Shown: positions 1 through 7,886 of the stretch, piece by piece
How positions within the stretch are numbered: the stretch's first letter is position 1
Layout of the letters: every line of letters begins with the position of its first letter
DNA from: Roseovarius marisflavi
GTDB taxonomy: Bacteria > Pseudomonadota > Alphaproteobacteria > Rhodobacterales > Rhodobacteraceae
Assembly: GCF_900142625.1 (NCBI RefSeq)
Contig: NZ_FRBN01000003.1
Location: 186,001 to 250,000, forward strand
Reading direction: 5' to 3'
DNA length: 64,000 nucleotides
Notes under the pieces: model-generated
Databases searched by the model: none
What the model saw: only the letters and a program-made list of their open reading frames with translations
Told to the model about the DNA's origin: nothing
Position numbers and translations under genes: made by a program

Positions 1-446
1 GCGGTGAGCGCTGCGCAGGGCAGGGTGGCGGCCTCGGCATCGCTCAGATAGTCGGGCACTTTCACGACGCCTTCGGCAGAGAGACACATGACATCCGCCA
101 TGACCCCGTCCAAAGGCCCGCCAAGCGCCGAGGCAAACCGCTCGGGGGTCGGCTCTCCGCTGGTCCAGTTTTGAAAATAGGTCGGGCAGACCCGGTCACC
201 AACCGCGACGCGGGTCACACCGTCGCCGATCTCGATAATTTCGCCGACACCGTCCGAGACGGCGATCAACGGCAGCTCGCCCGTGGCCCGGCCATAGCCG
301 CGCTCGGGCACGATCAGATCACGAGAGTTCAATGCGGCCATGCGCATCGCGACCAGCACCTGACCGGGGCCGCAGGTGGGCCTGGGGCGCTCGGACAGTT
401 TGAGGTTGTCAAACCCCCAATCGCCTTCAATCTGAAATACGCGCAT
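1..446 (-). CDS. MDR-family (quinone oxidoreductase-like) dehydrogenase, 3' part cut by window edge
   Basis: Reading from the ATG at 446 towards base 1 gives 148 codons beginning MRVFQIEGDWGFDNLKL, open at the window edge. The GroES-like N-terminal half of a medium-chain dehydrogenase/reductase is visible, with the segment LIAVSDGVGEIIEIGDGV followed by VGDRV, a typical MDR turn. The usual catalytic zinc ligand region (CGVCHTD type) reads ALNSRDL instead, so this is probably a zinc-free NADPH:quinone or enoyl-type reductase, not a classical alcohol dehydrogenase. It starts 3 bases after the acyl-CoA dehydrogenase stop, so it is likely the last known gene of the transporter operon. The substrate cannot be told from sequence. 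Confidence 0.8.
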   Translation of the reverse strand, partial: MRVFQIEGDWGFDNLKLSERPRPTCGPGQVLVAMRMAALNSRDLIVPERGYGRATGELPLIAVSDGVGEIIEIGDGVTRVAVGDRVCPTYFQNWTSGEPTPERFASALGGPLDGVMADVMCLSAEGVVKVPDYLSDAEAATLPCAALT

Positions 447-449
447 GGG

Positions 450-1574
450 TCAGGTCCTTTGCTTTGCGGTCAATTTTTCCACCCGGTCCTTGAGGATATT
501 GGTGGCGCCATCGGTGAAACCGGCGATCTGTGCGGCGGCGAGATGGCGGGTAAAGGGATGCTCGGGGCGCAGCCCTTCGGCGCCCATCAGTTGCAACAAT
601 TCCGGCAGGTGGGTCTGTGCAGAGGTCACGGCGGCGATCTTGGCCTCGGCGGCGGCAAGCTGGGCATCCTCGCCGTTTGTCACCAGAGCGACGGCCTTGG
701 CGGTCACGGCCCTGGAGGCGTCAAGGGCGGCCACAGCATCGGCCAGATGCGACTGCCAGCTTGGGATCGCATTGAGCGGCTTGCCAAAGCTGTGGCGGAT
801 CGCGCCATGGCTCTGCACGGTCTCAATCGCCGCCGACATCATGGCGTTGCACATGGCCGCGACATAGGTGCGCGCGGCGTTGATCTCGGTCAGGATCGCC
901 TTGAAGGCCGTGCCGGGGGCGATCAACCGCGCCTGCGTCGGCAGGGCGACATCGTTGAAGCGAAAGCCGCCAGTGCCCATGCTGGTTTGTGCAAACCCGG
1001 CATCTATCGCATAGCGGGTGACGCCGGGGGCCGTCAGATCGACCAGAAACGCCCCGATGCCGGAGGCGTCACCGGGGCTGGCGCATTGCGCATAGACAAT
1101 CGACAGCCCGGCATGCCGCCCGTTGATGATCCAGGTTTTTTCACCATTCAGACGCCAGCCGTCGCGGTGCTGGCGTGCCGTGGTGGTGACGGCGGCAAAG
1201 TCGCTTCCGGTGCCGGGTTCGGTCAGCGCCGTGCAGGCCGAGGTCTGGCCCGAGAGCAGGGAAGGGAGGTATTGGTCACGCAGGTCGGGGGGCGCAATCT
1301 GGCACAGGCGCAGGGCGATGTTGTGGGTGTTGACCAGCGACATGGCAAAGCCGAAATCGGCCCCCGCAAGGATCGCGCAGGCCTGAGTCCGGGTCGCGAA
1401 ATCAAGGCCCGCGCCGCCCTGAGCCACCGGCACTTCCATGCCGAACAACCCAAGTGCGGCGGCCTCGGCGACAATCGCCGCGTCGGGGCTTTGGCCCATC
1501 GACCAGCCCGCTGCGGCCGGGGCCACGCGATCTGTCGCAAAACCGGCGACCTGATCAAGGAAGGCCTGCATCAC
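450..1574 (-). CDS. Acyl-CoA dehydrogenase family flavoprotein
   Basis: A 374-residue protein with the acyl-CoA dehydrogenase layout: a helical N-terminal domain, the middle beta domain signature (TALTEPGTGSDFAAVTTTA, then NGEKTWIINGR) and a C-terminal helical domain. The family oxidises an acyl-CoA to the 2,3-enoyl-CoA using FAD. Near the C-terminus, where many members have the catalytic EGT segment, this protein reads TDGATN, so the base may be an aspartate or lie elsewhere. The start overlaps the livM stop by 4 bases (ATGA), implying translational coupling. Position in the operon suggests it degrades the compound imported by the transporter. The specific substrate is not inferable. Confidence 0.88.
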   Translation of the reverse strand: MMQAFLDQVAGFATDRVAPAAAGWSMGQSPDAAIVAEAAALGLFGMEVPVAQGGAGLDFATRTQACAILAGADFGFAMSLVNTHNIALRLCQIAPPDLRDQYLPSLLSGQTSACTALTEPGTGSDFAAVTTTARQHRDGWRLNGEKTWIINGRHAGLSIVYAQCASPGDASGIGAFLVDLTAPGVTRYAIDAGFAQTSMGTGGFRFNDVALPTQARLIAPGTAFKAILTEINAARTYVAAMCNAMMSAAIETVQSHGAIRHSFGKPLNAIPSWQSHLADAVAALDASRAVTAKAVALVTNGEDAQLAAAEAKIAAVTSAQTHLPELLQLMGAEGLRPEHPFTRHLAAAQIAGFTDGATNILKDRVEKLTAKQRT

Positions 1575-2530
1575 TTGCCCCGCTTGCCAAGTCTGGCCAG
1601 CAGATCGCCGGTCACGCCGACGATCCCGCGCGGCATGAAGATCGTCGCAAGCACGAGGATCAGCCCGTAAAGGATCAGTCGAAAACTATCGGCAAAGCGC
1701 AGGTATTCCGGCAAAAGCACCACGAAGAACGCGCCGATCACCGGGCCCGCAATGGTGCCCGAGCCGCCGATGATCACCGCAAGAATGGCATCGAGCGATT
1801 GGGCGACCCCAAATATCTCGGGATTGATGAAGCTTTGATAGTGGGCATAAATAGCACCGGCCAGACCACCGAACATCGCCGAGGTGACAAAGGCGAAAAG
1901 CTTGTACTTCCAGGCGGCGATGCCGATGGCACCGACCAGATCTTCGTTCTGGCGGATCGCGACAAGCGTCTGCCCGATCCGCGAGCGCACGATCAGCGCG
2001 GCAAGCCCGGTCATCAGGGTGGCAATGACCAGCACCAGATAATAATAGGTCTCGCGGTCACGAAAGTTGAACAGCCCGTCCTTGCTTCCGGGTTTGGGGA
2101 TGCCGGTGATGCCGGCCTCGCCCTGGGTTAGCTGGTGAAAGTTCATCAGCACGATGAAGATCACCATGTTGAACGCCAGGGTGACGATCGCGAAATAATG
2201 CCCCTTGACCCGCAGGCTTGGATAACCGGTCAACAGGGCGAAAAACGCCGTGATCACCGGGGCAAGCGCGATGCTGAGCCAGACCGGCATGTCAAAATGC
2301 AGCCCCATCAGGGCGGTGGAATAGGCCCCGATCCCCATGAAACCGGCCTGCACGATAGAGACATATCCGGTATAACCCTGGATCAGGTTCTGACCCTGCG
2401 CCGCGATCACCCAGACCAGGGCGAGGACACTCAGGTGAAGATAGTATTTCACGGTGATAAGCTGTGGCAGCAGGATGAACCCAAGCAGGGCAAGAGCATA
2501 GAAAAGAGTGGTGCGGTTGCGGGTCATCAT
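1571..2530 (-). CDS. livM: Branched-chain amino acid-type ABC transporter permease (LivM family)
   Basis: A 319-residue, strongly hydrophobic protein with many predicted membrane helices and the LivM signature stretch GYTGYVSIVQAGFMGIGAYS near residue 55. Towards the C-terminus it has the conserved GGSGTIAGPVIGA segment shared by LivH/LivM permeases. It would form one half of the inner-membrane channel with LivH. The ATG at 2530 overlaps the livH stop by 4 bases, which supports this start and a coupled operon. HAAT-family transporters carry branched-chain amino acids but also urea, amides and aromatic or dicarboxylic acids, so the family name does not fix the substrate. Confidence 0.93.
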   Translation of the reverse strand: MMTRNRTTLFYALALLGFILLPQLITVKYYLHLSVLALVWVIAAQGQNLIQGYTGYVSIVQAGFMGIGAYSTALMGLHFDMPVWLSIALAPVITAFFALLTGYPSLRVKGHYFAIVTLAFNMVIFIVLMNFHQLTQGEAGITGIPKPGSKDGLFNFRDRETYYYLVLVIATLMTGLAALIVRSRIGQTLVAIRQNEDLVGAIGIAAWKYKLFAFVTSAMFGGLAGAIYAHYQSFINPEIFGVAQSLDAILAVIIGGSGTIAGPVIGAFFVVLLPEYLRFADSFRLILYGLILVLATIFMPRGIVGVTGDLLARLGKRGK

Positions 2531-3384
2531 GCTTTCCCCATCAGGCCTTGAGGCCGGAACAACAGGACACCGATCATCACCACAAAGGCGATCACGTCCT
2601 TATAGGCCGACGAGATGAACCCCGCCGCCAGGGCCTCGGTGATGCCAAGCACAAGCCCGCCCACGACTGCGCCGGGGATAGAGCCGAGACCGCCAAGGAT
2701 CAGCACGGCAAAGCCTTTGACAACCAGCCCCTCACCGATGCCCGGCGCGATGGCAAAGAGCGAGCCGACCATCACGCCCGCGCAGACACCAAGGGCGGTC
2801 GAGATCGAAAACACCACAAGCGGGATCGTGTTGACGTTCACCCCCATCAGGATCGCCGCATCGCGGTTTTCGGCCACGGCACGGATCGCCTGACCGGTCT
2901 TGGTCTTTTCGACAAACAGGGTCATGGCGACGATAAGCATCGCTGCGGCGAGGATGACGTAAAGACGCAACTCGGGGATCGTCACGCCGCCGATGTTGAA
3001 GACCCGGTCAAGATCTGTCGGGATGACCACCTGTTCGTGACCAAAGAATTCAAGGTTGAGCCCTTCGACCATCATCGTAAGACCCAAGGCCACGATGAAG
3101 GCGTTGATGTGGTTGGCATCGCGCACCGGCCGATAGGCCAAAAGCTCGATCAGCACGCCAAGCATCAGACCCACCACAAGCGAGACCATAATGGCGGCAA
3201 TCAGCGGCAGCCCCCAGGCGGTGACGAAGAAAAACGTCAGGTACCCGCCAAACATCGACACCGACCCGTGGGCGAAATGGGCAATCCCGAGGATGCCGAA
3301 TACGGTCGTCAGGCCGAGGGCGATCAGCACATAGACACCGCCAATGGCCACGCCGTTGATGATCTGCTGGATGATCTCAATCAT
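2527..3384 (-). CDS. livH: Branched-chain amino acid-type ABC transporter permease (LivH family)
   Basis: About 285 residues from the ATG at 3384 (MIEIIQQIINGVAIGGVYVL), the characteristic LivH opening. An in-frame upstream ATG at 3429 would add 15 residues lacking family resemblance and would almost touch the preceding gene, so 3384 is preferred; AGGACC lies just upstream of it. The membrane helices and the GGLGSIPGAVVGGLVLG segment near the C-terminus are typical. It pairs with LivM to form the translocation channel. Confidence 0.92.
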   Translation of the reverse strand: MIEIIQQIINGVAIGGVYVLIALGLTTVFGILGIAHFAHGSVSMFGGYLTFFFVTAWGLPLIAAIMVSLVVGLMLGVLIELLAYRPVRDANHINAFIVALGLTMMVEGLNLEFFGHEQVVIPTDLDRVFNIGGVTIPELRLYVILAAAMLIVAMTLFVEKTKTGQAIRAVAENRDAAILMGVNVNTIPLVVFSISTALGVCAGVMVGSLFAIAPGIGEGLVVKGFAVLILGGLGSIPGAVVGGLVLGITEALAAGFISSAYKDVIAFVVMIGVLLFRPQGLMGKA

Positions 3385-3453
3385 GATGGGTCCTGCGAAA
3401 AAGGGGAGAAAGGACAGGGGCGCAAGCACATCGCCTGCGCCCCCTGCCCGAGG

Positions 3454-4683
3454 TCAGTCGATTGTGCTGAGGAAGGCCGAATAGGCCGCCGCATCCGAGG
3501 GCAGGTCCTGAACAAAGACCCAATTGCCGCTCTGCCACTGGAACGCGCCGTTCGAGGTATAGGCCTGACCGTTGGGATCAAACATTTTGCCATCCACGGG
3601 CAGGTATTGCATCACGACCTCATCCGGCACCGCAAGTTCGCGCAGCGCGCTTGCCACGGCGGCGGTGTCATCCACCGTGCCAGCCGCCTCGATCGCGTCT
3701 TTCAGCGCATAGGTCTGGTCGTAGGCATAGGGCGAGCTGGGCGAGGGCGCGATGCCGTAGTCCGCCGAGTAATTGGCGTGATAGGCGATGCCGTTCTCCG
3801 AGGCCGACAACAGCGTCAGTTCGGTGGGGCGCAGATCCCAGACGCCTTCCATCTGCTCAGAGGTGGCGACGCGCAGGAATTGCTCTTCGCTGCCCGAGGT
3901 GAAGCCGTAGCGCGGCACGTCGATGCCAAGCTCTACCGCCTGACGATAGATGAATGCGGCGGGCTCCACATAGCCGACCACAAGGATCGCATCCGGCTCT
4001 TGTGCGCGGATTTTGGTCAGCTGCGGAGACATATCGCGGTCTTTCAGGCCGAAAGATTCGCGCGTGACGATTTCACCGCCGGCCTTGTTCAGTTCCTTCT
4101 CGAAGGCATCGACGTAGCTTGCGTAAAAGCCCACGTCGAGCGCGCCCAGAACGGCAACCCTCTTGTGGCCCTTTTCGGCGACGAAGGTGCCCGCTGCGGC
4201 GCCGGTGTAATCGGCCGGCGGACGGGTGCGGGTCAGGTTGGGAATTTCGCGGGTGGTGATCGAGCGCTCGGCAGCGTTGCCCACAAGCATGACCGCATCC
4301 TCATTCTCGATGAACGAGGCCACGGCGCCGGTCGCCCCCGAGCAGCAGAACCCGAGGATGTATTTCACACCGTCGCGGTCAATCAGCTTGCGCACGGCGT
4401 TTGACGCCTCGGTCGGGTTGGCCTTGTCGTCATAGGCGATCACGTTGAGCATATAATTGTCATCGCCAACCTTGATGCCGCCGCCCGCGTTGATCTCTTT
4501 CGCGGCCATCTTGACGGCGTTCGCCTGTGGCAGGCCATAGACGGCGGCGCCCCCGGTGAGGGCGTCACTGACGCCGATATCCAGTGTTTTTTCTGCGGCA
4601 AAGGCGGCGGTCCCCGCCAGTGTAAAGGCCGCGGTCCCCGCCAGTGCGAATGCAGCGGTAAGTGCTGTCAGTTTCATTTTCAT
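3454..4683 (-). CDS. ABC transporter substrate-binding protein (type 1 periplasmic, LivK-like)
   Basis: A 409-residue periplasmic binding protein of the Leu/Ile/Val family. It has an N-terminal Sec signal peptide, then a mature region starting near AAEKTLDIGVSDALTGGAAVYG, the usual first strand and ligand loop of this fold. CCSGATGAVASF and later RYGFTSGSEEQF match family positions. The signal peptide contains a tandem duplication (AAFALAGT then AAFTLAGT, residues 10-25). The gene lies between livF and livH, all on the minus strand with short gaps, so it is the solute receptor of this operon. The length is slightly above the ~370-400 usual for the family. The ligand is unknown. Confidence 0.92.
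   Translation of the reverse strand: MKMKLTALTAAFALAGTAAFTLAGTAAFAAEKTLDIGVSDALTGGAAVYGLPQANAVKMAAKEINAGGGIKVGDDNYMLNVIAYDDKANPTEASNAVRKLIDRDGVKYILGFCCSGATGAVASFIENEDAVMLVGNAAERSITTREIPNLTRTRPPADYTGAAAGTFVAEKGHKRVAVLGALDVGFYASYVDAFEKELNKAGGEIVTRESFGLKDRDMSPQLTKIRAQEPDAILVVGYVEPAAFIYRQAVELGIDVPRYGFTSGSEEQFLRVATSEQMEGVWDLRPTELTLLSASENGIAYHANYSADYGIAPSPSSPYAYDQTYALKDAIEAAGTVDDTAAVASALRELAVPDEVVMQYLPVDGKMFDPNGQAYTSNGAFQWQSGNWVFVQDLPSDAAAYSAFLSTID
4609..4656 (-). repeat. 24-base tandem duplication inside a signal-peptide coding region
   Basis: Two adjacent 24-base units encode AAFALAGT and AAFTLAGT in the hydrophobic core of the binding protein's signal peptide. The two DNA units differ at only a few bases. 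The duplication is in frame and lengthens the h-region by eight residues without breaking the export signal. Confidence 0.8.
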
Positions 4684-4709
4684 CTCCTCCCTGAGATTTC
4701 CGTTGTAAT

Positions 4710-5411
4710 TCAGTGACCCAAATATGCCTTTGCGACACTTGGATGGGATTGCAGTTCTTCTCCGGTCCCGCTCAGAACGATTTCACCGGCCTCGAAAAGA
4801 TAGGCGCGATCCGCCAGCCGCAGGGCCATTGCCGAGTTCTGCTCGACCAGCAGGATGGTTTTGCCCATTTCCTTGATCCGCTTGATGGTTTCGCCCACTT
4901 CGGCGACGATCTTGGGGGCAAGGCCAAGCGAGGGCTCATCGAAAATGCACAGCTTGGGCCGCGCCATGAGCGCGCGCGCGATGGCCAGCATTTCCTGCTC
5001 GCCCCCTGACAGGGTGCCGGCCGCCTGTGACGCGCGATCGCGCAGGATGGGAAACATATCCATCATCTCTTCGATATCGCTGGCCTGTTCGGCGTCCCGG
5101 CGGGTATAGGCGCCCATCTTGAGGTTTTGCAGCGTCGTCATCTGCGGAAAGACCTGACGACCCTCGGGGCACATGGTGATGCCCGCCTTGACGATGGAAT
5201 GGCCGCTTTGGTTGGTGATGTCGCGCCCCTCAAGCATGATCGTGCCCATTGCCGCAGGCACCAGCCCGCAGATTGCCTTGAGCGTCGAGGATTTGCCCGC
5301 GCCATTGGCCCCGATCAGGGCCACGCATTCGCCTTGCCTGACCTCAAGGCTGATGCCGTGAATGATCTCGATTGATCCATAGCTGACGTGCAGGTCGGTG
5401 ATGTTCAGCAT
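4710..5411 (-). CDS. livF: Branched-chain amino acid-type ABC transporter ATP-binding protein (LivF family)
   Basis: A 233-residue ATPase with Walker A GANGAGKSS (about residue 36), the ABC signature LSGGEQEML, Walker B LCIFDEPS with the family extension LGLAPKIV, and the H-loop region LLVEQN. The LSGGEQ signature and the LGLAP stretch are typical of LivF rather than LivG. It begins one base after the livG stop. With LivG it forms the ATPase pair that powers import. There is little space for a promoter before the binding-protein gene, consistent with one transcript from 6179 onwards. Confidence 0.93.
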   Translation of the reverse strand: MLNITDLHVSYGSIEIIHGISLEVRQGECVALIGANGAGKSSTLKAICGLVPAAMGTIMLEGRDITNQSGHSIVKAGITMCPEGRQVFPQMTTLQNLKMGAYTRRDAEQASDIEEMMDMFPILRDRASQAAGTLSGGEQEMLAIARALMARPKLCIFDEPSLGLAPKIVAEVGETIKRIKEMGKTILLVEQNSAMALRLADRAYLFEAGEIVLSGTGEELQSHPSVAKAYLGH

Positions 5412-6179
5412 CTATGCGGCCTCGCCCAGATAGGCGTCGATCACGGCGCGGTCGTTGCGAATGTCCTGCGGGGTGCCTTCGGCGATCTTCGAGCCGAAGT
5501 TGAGCACGCAAATGCGGTCGCTGACCTCCATGATCAAGGCCATGTGATGTTCGATCACCAAAACCGAGACCCCCATGTCGCGGATGGATTTGATCAGGTC
5601 TGTGAGGGTCTTGCGCTCGTGCGACACAAGCCCGGCGGCAGGCTCATCCAGCAAGATCACCTTTGGGTCGGCGGCAAGCGCCGTTGCGATCATCAGGAAG
5701 CGTTGTTGTGCCGAGCTGATGGTGCCGACACGGGCCCCGGCGATCTGGGCAAGCCCGGTGATATCGAGGATATGCGCCACCCGCCTGGCCAGGACCTCGT
5801 CCTCGCCCCGGTGCCGCCCGATGCCGAAGACCGACGAGATCGGGTGCGAGGTTCGGGTGACATTGCCGCCAAGCATGATCTGGTCACGCACAGTGAATTC
5901 GGGAAAGGTGCTGGCGGTCTGAAATGTGCGGGTCATGCCGCATGCAACGCGCTCATACTCCGGCAGGGTTTCGATCCGCTGCCCCCCAAGCGTGATCGCG
6001 CCCGAGGTCACCGGCAAGACGCCGGCCAGGCAGTTCACGGTGGTGGATTTGCCAGAGCCGTTCGGCCCGATCAGCCCGAGGATCTCGGCGTCGCGCACCT
6101 CGAAGGACAGATCGCTGATGGCGTGCACGCCGCCAAACGATTTGCAAAGCTGCTCCACTTTCAGAACTGGCGTCGTCAT
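5412..6179 (-). CDS. livG: Branched-chain amino acid-type ABC transporter ATP-binding protein (LivG family)
   Basis: A 255-residue ATPase and the first gene of the minus-strand operon. Walker A is GPNGSGKST, Walker B is VILLDEPAAGL, and the C-terminal part has the LivG-like segment VLVIEHHMALIMEVSDRI. The signature region reads ISSAQQRFL instead of the canonical LSGGQQ, a departure that is not fatal in a heterodimeric pair where LivF retains a perfect signature. A divergent LysR gene begins 141 bases away, and the intergenic region contains a clear inverted repeat, so the operon is probably under that regulator. Confidence 0.92.
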   Translation of the reverse strand: MTTPVLKVEQLCKSFGGVHAISDLSFEVRDAEILGLIGPNGSGKSTTVNCLAGVLPVTSGAITLGGQRIETLPEYERVACGMTRTFQTASTFPEFTVRDQIMLGGNVTRTSHPISSVFGIGRHRGEDEVLARRVAHILDITGLAQIAGARVGTISSAQQRFLMIATALAADPKVILLDEPAAGLVSHERKTLTDLIKSIRDMGVSVLVIEHHMALIMEVSDRICVLNFGSKIAEGTPQDIRNDRAVIDAYLGEAA

Positions 6180-6244
6180 GAAACCTCCCTCCGCATATCC
6201 GGGTGCGGTCAGGGGATGCTAACGGGCCGGGCGAGTCGCGGAAA

Positions 6245-6267
6245 ATTCAAAGATTTGGCCATTGAAT
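6245..6267. promoter_or_regulatory. Candidate LysR operator between livG operon and divergent LysR gene
   Basis: A perfect inverted repeat ATTCAA-N11-TTGAAT lies in the 141-base divergent intergenic region. Its T-N11-A-like geometry matches what LysR-type regulators usually bind. The position, about 65 bases from livG and 55 from the regulator gene, suits shared control of both promoters. Binding itself is inferred. Confidence 0.5.
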
Positions 6268-6320
6268 CTAATTTTTCGATGGTTAAGCTGTGGCGATAGC
6301 GTCGCAAGCAGAGGTTTGGC

Positions 6321-7232
6321 ATGGCCACATGGATCAGGAATATCAAATCTATTCAGGTATTTAATGCCGTTTCCGAAATCAGGAACGTAACGCGGGCGGC
6401 GCAGTTTCTGAACACCAGCCAAAGCTCGGTCAGCTATCACATCAAAAAATTGGAAACCGATCTGGGCTATTCCCTGTTTCGGCGCACCAAGCAGGGTCTT
6501 GAACTGACGCAGGAAGGCACCGTGCTTGCGGGCCATGTGGAACAGGGGTTGAGCACGATCCAGACCGGGCTTGAACGGGTGGCCAATCAGGCGGGGTCGG
6601 TCCGGGTCGCCTTGTTGCCGATGTTCTCCAGCCGCTGGCTGTCGTCGCGCCTTGGGCGGCTGATGGAAGAGCATCCCGATATCCAACTCTCTATTCACAA
6701 TCACAACAACAGTTTTGCGCATATGCCCAACCCGGCCAGTTTTGCCGATCTCGGCATTCAATGGGGCAGGGGGAACTGGGCGGCCTTCGAGGTGCAACGC
6801 CTCTGGCCCGAAGACCTCGCGGTGGTGTGCAGCCCGGAGTATCTTGAAAAGAACCCGATCCGGGAACCGGCGGATTTGCGTCACTGTACCCTGCTGCATG
6901 TGGATGACCGGCGGATGTGGCAGGAGTGGCTGAGCATGAACAAAGTGCCCGCACCCGTCCCGCAATCCCAGATGATGCTTGAGGATCGCCACTTTCAGCT
7001 AAGCTCCACCATCAACGGGCTAGGGGTGTCGCTTTTTGCCTCCTGGCTGGTGCGCGAAGAGCTGGAAAGTGGCGTTTTGGTAAACCCCTTCGGGCGCAAT
7101 TTTGGGACCTCTTTTGCCTACCATCTGATCCTTCCCAAGGGAAATGCAGCCTCGCGGCCTGTCCGCCAATTTCGCGACTGGATGCTTCAAGTGCGCGGAG
7201 ATGAGGAAAAACCGCAGTCGGAAAATTCCTAG
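6321..7232 (+). CDS. LysR-family transcriptional regulator (divergent to transporter operon)
   Basis: A 303-residue LysR-type regulator. The winged-helix DNA-binding domain occupies about residues 8-67 (AVSEIRNVTRAAQFLNTSQS, then SVSYHIKKLETDLG) and is followed by an effector-binding domain with SVRVALLPMFSSRWLSSRL. The recognition helix and the length are typical. The gene is transcribed away from the livG operon and probably regulates it, with the imported compound or a catabolite as co-inducer. An internal palindrome in the shared intergenic region (6245-6267) is the likely site. The specific ligand cannot be read from sequence. Confidence 0.92.
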   Translation: MATWIRNIKSIQVFNAVSEIRNVTRAAQFLNTSQSSVSYHIKKLETDLGYSLFRRTKQGLELTQEGTVLAGHVEQGLSTIQTGLERVANQAGSVRVALLPMFSSRWLSSRLGRLMEEHPDIQLSIHNHNNSFAHMPNPASFADLGIQWGRGNWAAFEVQRLWPEDLAVVCSPEYLEKNPIREPADLRHCTLLHVDDRRMWQEWLSMNKVPAPVPQSQMMLEDRHFQLSSTINGLGVSLFASWLVREELESGVLVNPFGRNFGTSFAYHLILPKGNAASRPVRQFRDWMLQVRGDEEKPQSENS

Positions 7233-7326
7233 ATCGCACACCCCGTGGCAGGCCCGGTGCCGATATGATGGGACGGATCAACGGTGTGGGCTTGGATCGG
7301 GCAGGGGCAATGCGGACAGAGGTGTT

Positions 7327-7361
7327 CCTGGCCCGAACAGGGTATGCCGCCCCTGTCCAGG
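7327..7361. repeat. Imperfect inverted repeat in 204-base intergenic region
   Basis: CCTGG and ACAGGG are mirrored by CCCTGT and CCAGG, giving an 11-pair stem interrupted by a 5-base bulge, with an 8-base loop. It lies between the convergent LysR (ends 7232) and RidA (ends 7437) genes. There is an A-run (7364-7370) on the + strand after it, which is a T-run before the stem on the minus strand, the wrong side for an intrinsic terminator in either direction. No other feature is seen between 7233 and 7436. Confidence 0.4.
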
Positions 7362-7436
7362 CCAAAAAAACCGACAACATCTCTGCCCCAGGGCAGACGC
7401 CACAGCTGAGTGGCATTCAAAGGTCAGGGTCGCGGT

Positions 7437-7778
7437 TTAATCATAGGCCGCGTCCACAATGATCTCGACCTTGAGTTCGGGGCGCGCAAGCTTGGCCTCA
7501 CCGCAGGCTCTTGCGGGGGCATGGCCTTCTGGCACCCAGGCATTCCAGACTTCATTAAGCCCGGCAAAGTCGCTCATGTCGGCAAGCCAGATCGTTGCGC
7601 GCAACATCTTTTCACGCGAGGACCCGGCCTTTATGAGCAGGGCATCAAGACGCCTGAGGCATTCCTCGGTCTGTGCCTGGATGGTCTCGCCTTCGCCGAC
7701 TTGCCCGGTGATATAGGCCACGCCCTGGTATTTCACAATTTTCGAGGATCGGGCCCCGGTTTCAATACGTTCGATCAT
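7437..7778 (-). CDS. RidA/YjgF/Rid family protein
   Basis: A 113-residue protein of normal Rid length. The family pattern is visible: an early [19 protein letters not shown] strand, [13 protein letters not shown] helix, and C-terminal [22 protein letters not shown] with the conserved arginine (PARAC) and glutamate (VEI) of the active-site cleft. Archetypal RidA deaminates reactive enamine/imine intermediates made by PLP enzymes, while other subfamilies have unknown substrates. It is downstream of the LysR gene 7887-8837 on the same strand (108-base gap) and beside creatinase, so a role in amine catabolism is possible but only inferred from context. Confidence 0.85.
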   Translation of the reverse strand: MIERIETGARSSKIVKYQGVAYITGQVGEGETIQAQTEECLRRLDALLIKAGSSREKMLRATIWLADMSDFAGLNEVWNAWVPEGHAPARACGEAKLARPELKVEIIVDAAYD

Positions 7779-7886
7779 GTCACGTCCCTTTCTCTGGCAA
7801 TGTCACAGCCTCTTCTATGCCGCCGGTGGGGGGATACATCAATGCCCGTCCCGGGCCGCGTCAAATCGGCTGTGGTCTGGTCAGGG

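Noticed and set aside
171..1670. 499-codon open frame on the + strand
   Set aside because: Antisense to the acyl-CoA dehydrogenase, whose motifs are clear; low-quality translation.
2548..4404. 618-codon open frame on the + strand
   Set aside because: Lies opposite livH and the binding-protein gene; its His/Asp-rich translation has no recognisable structure.
7327..7361. Hairpin as intrinsic terminator for the LysR or RidA gene
   Set aside because: The T-run is on the wrong side of the stem on both strands, so only an inverted repeat is recorded.
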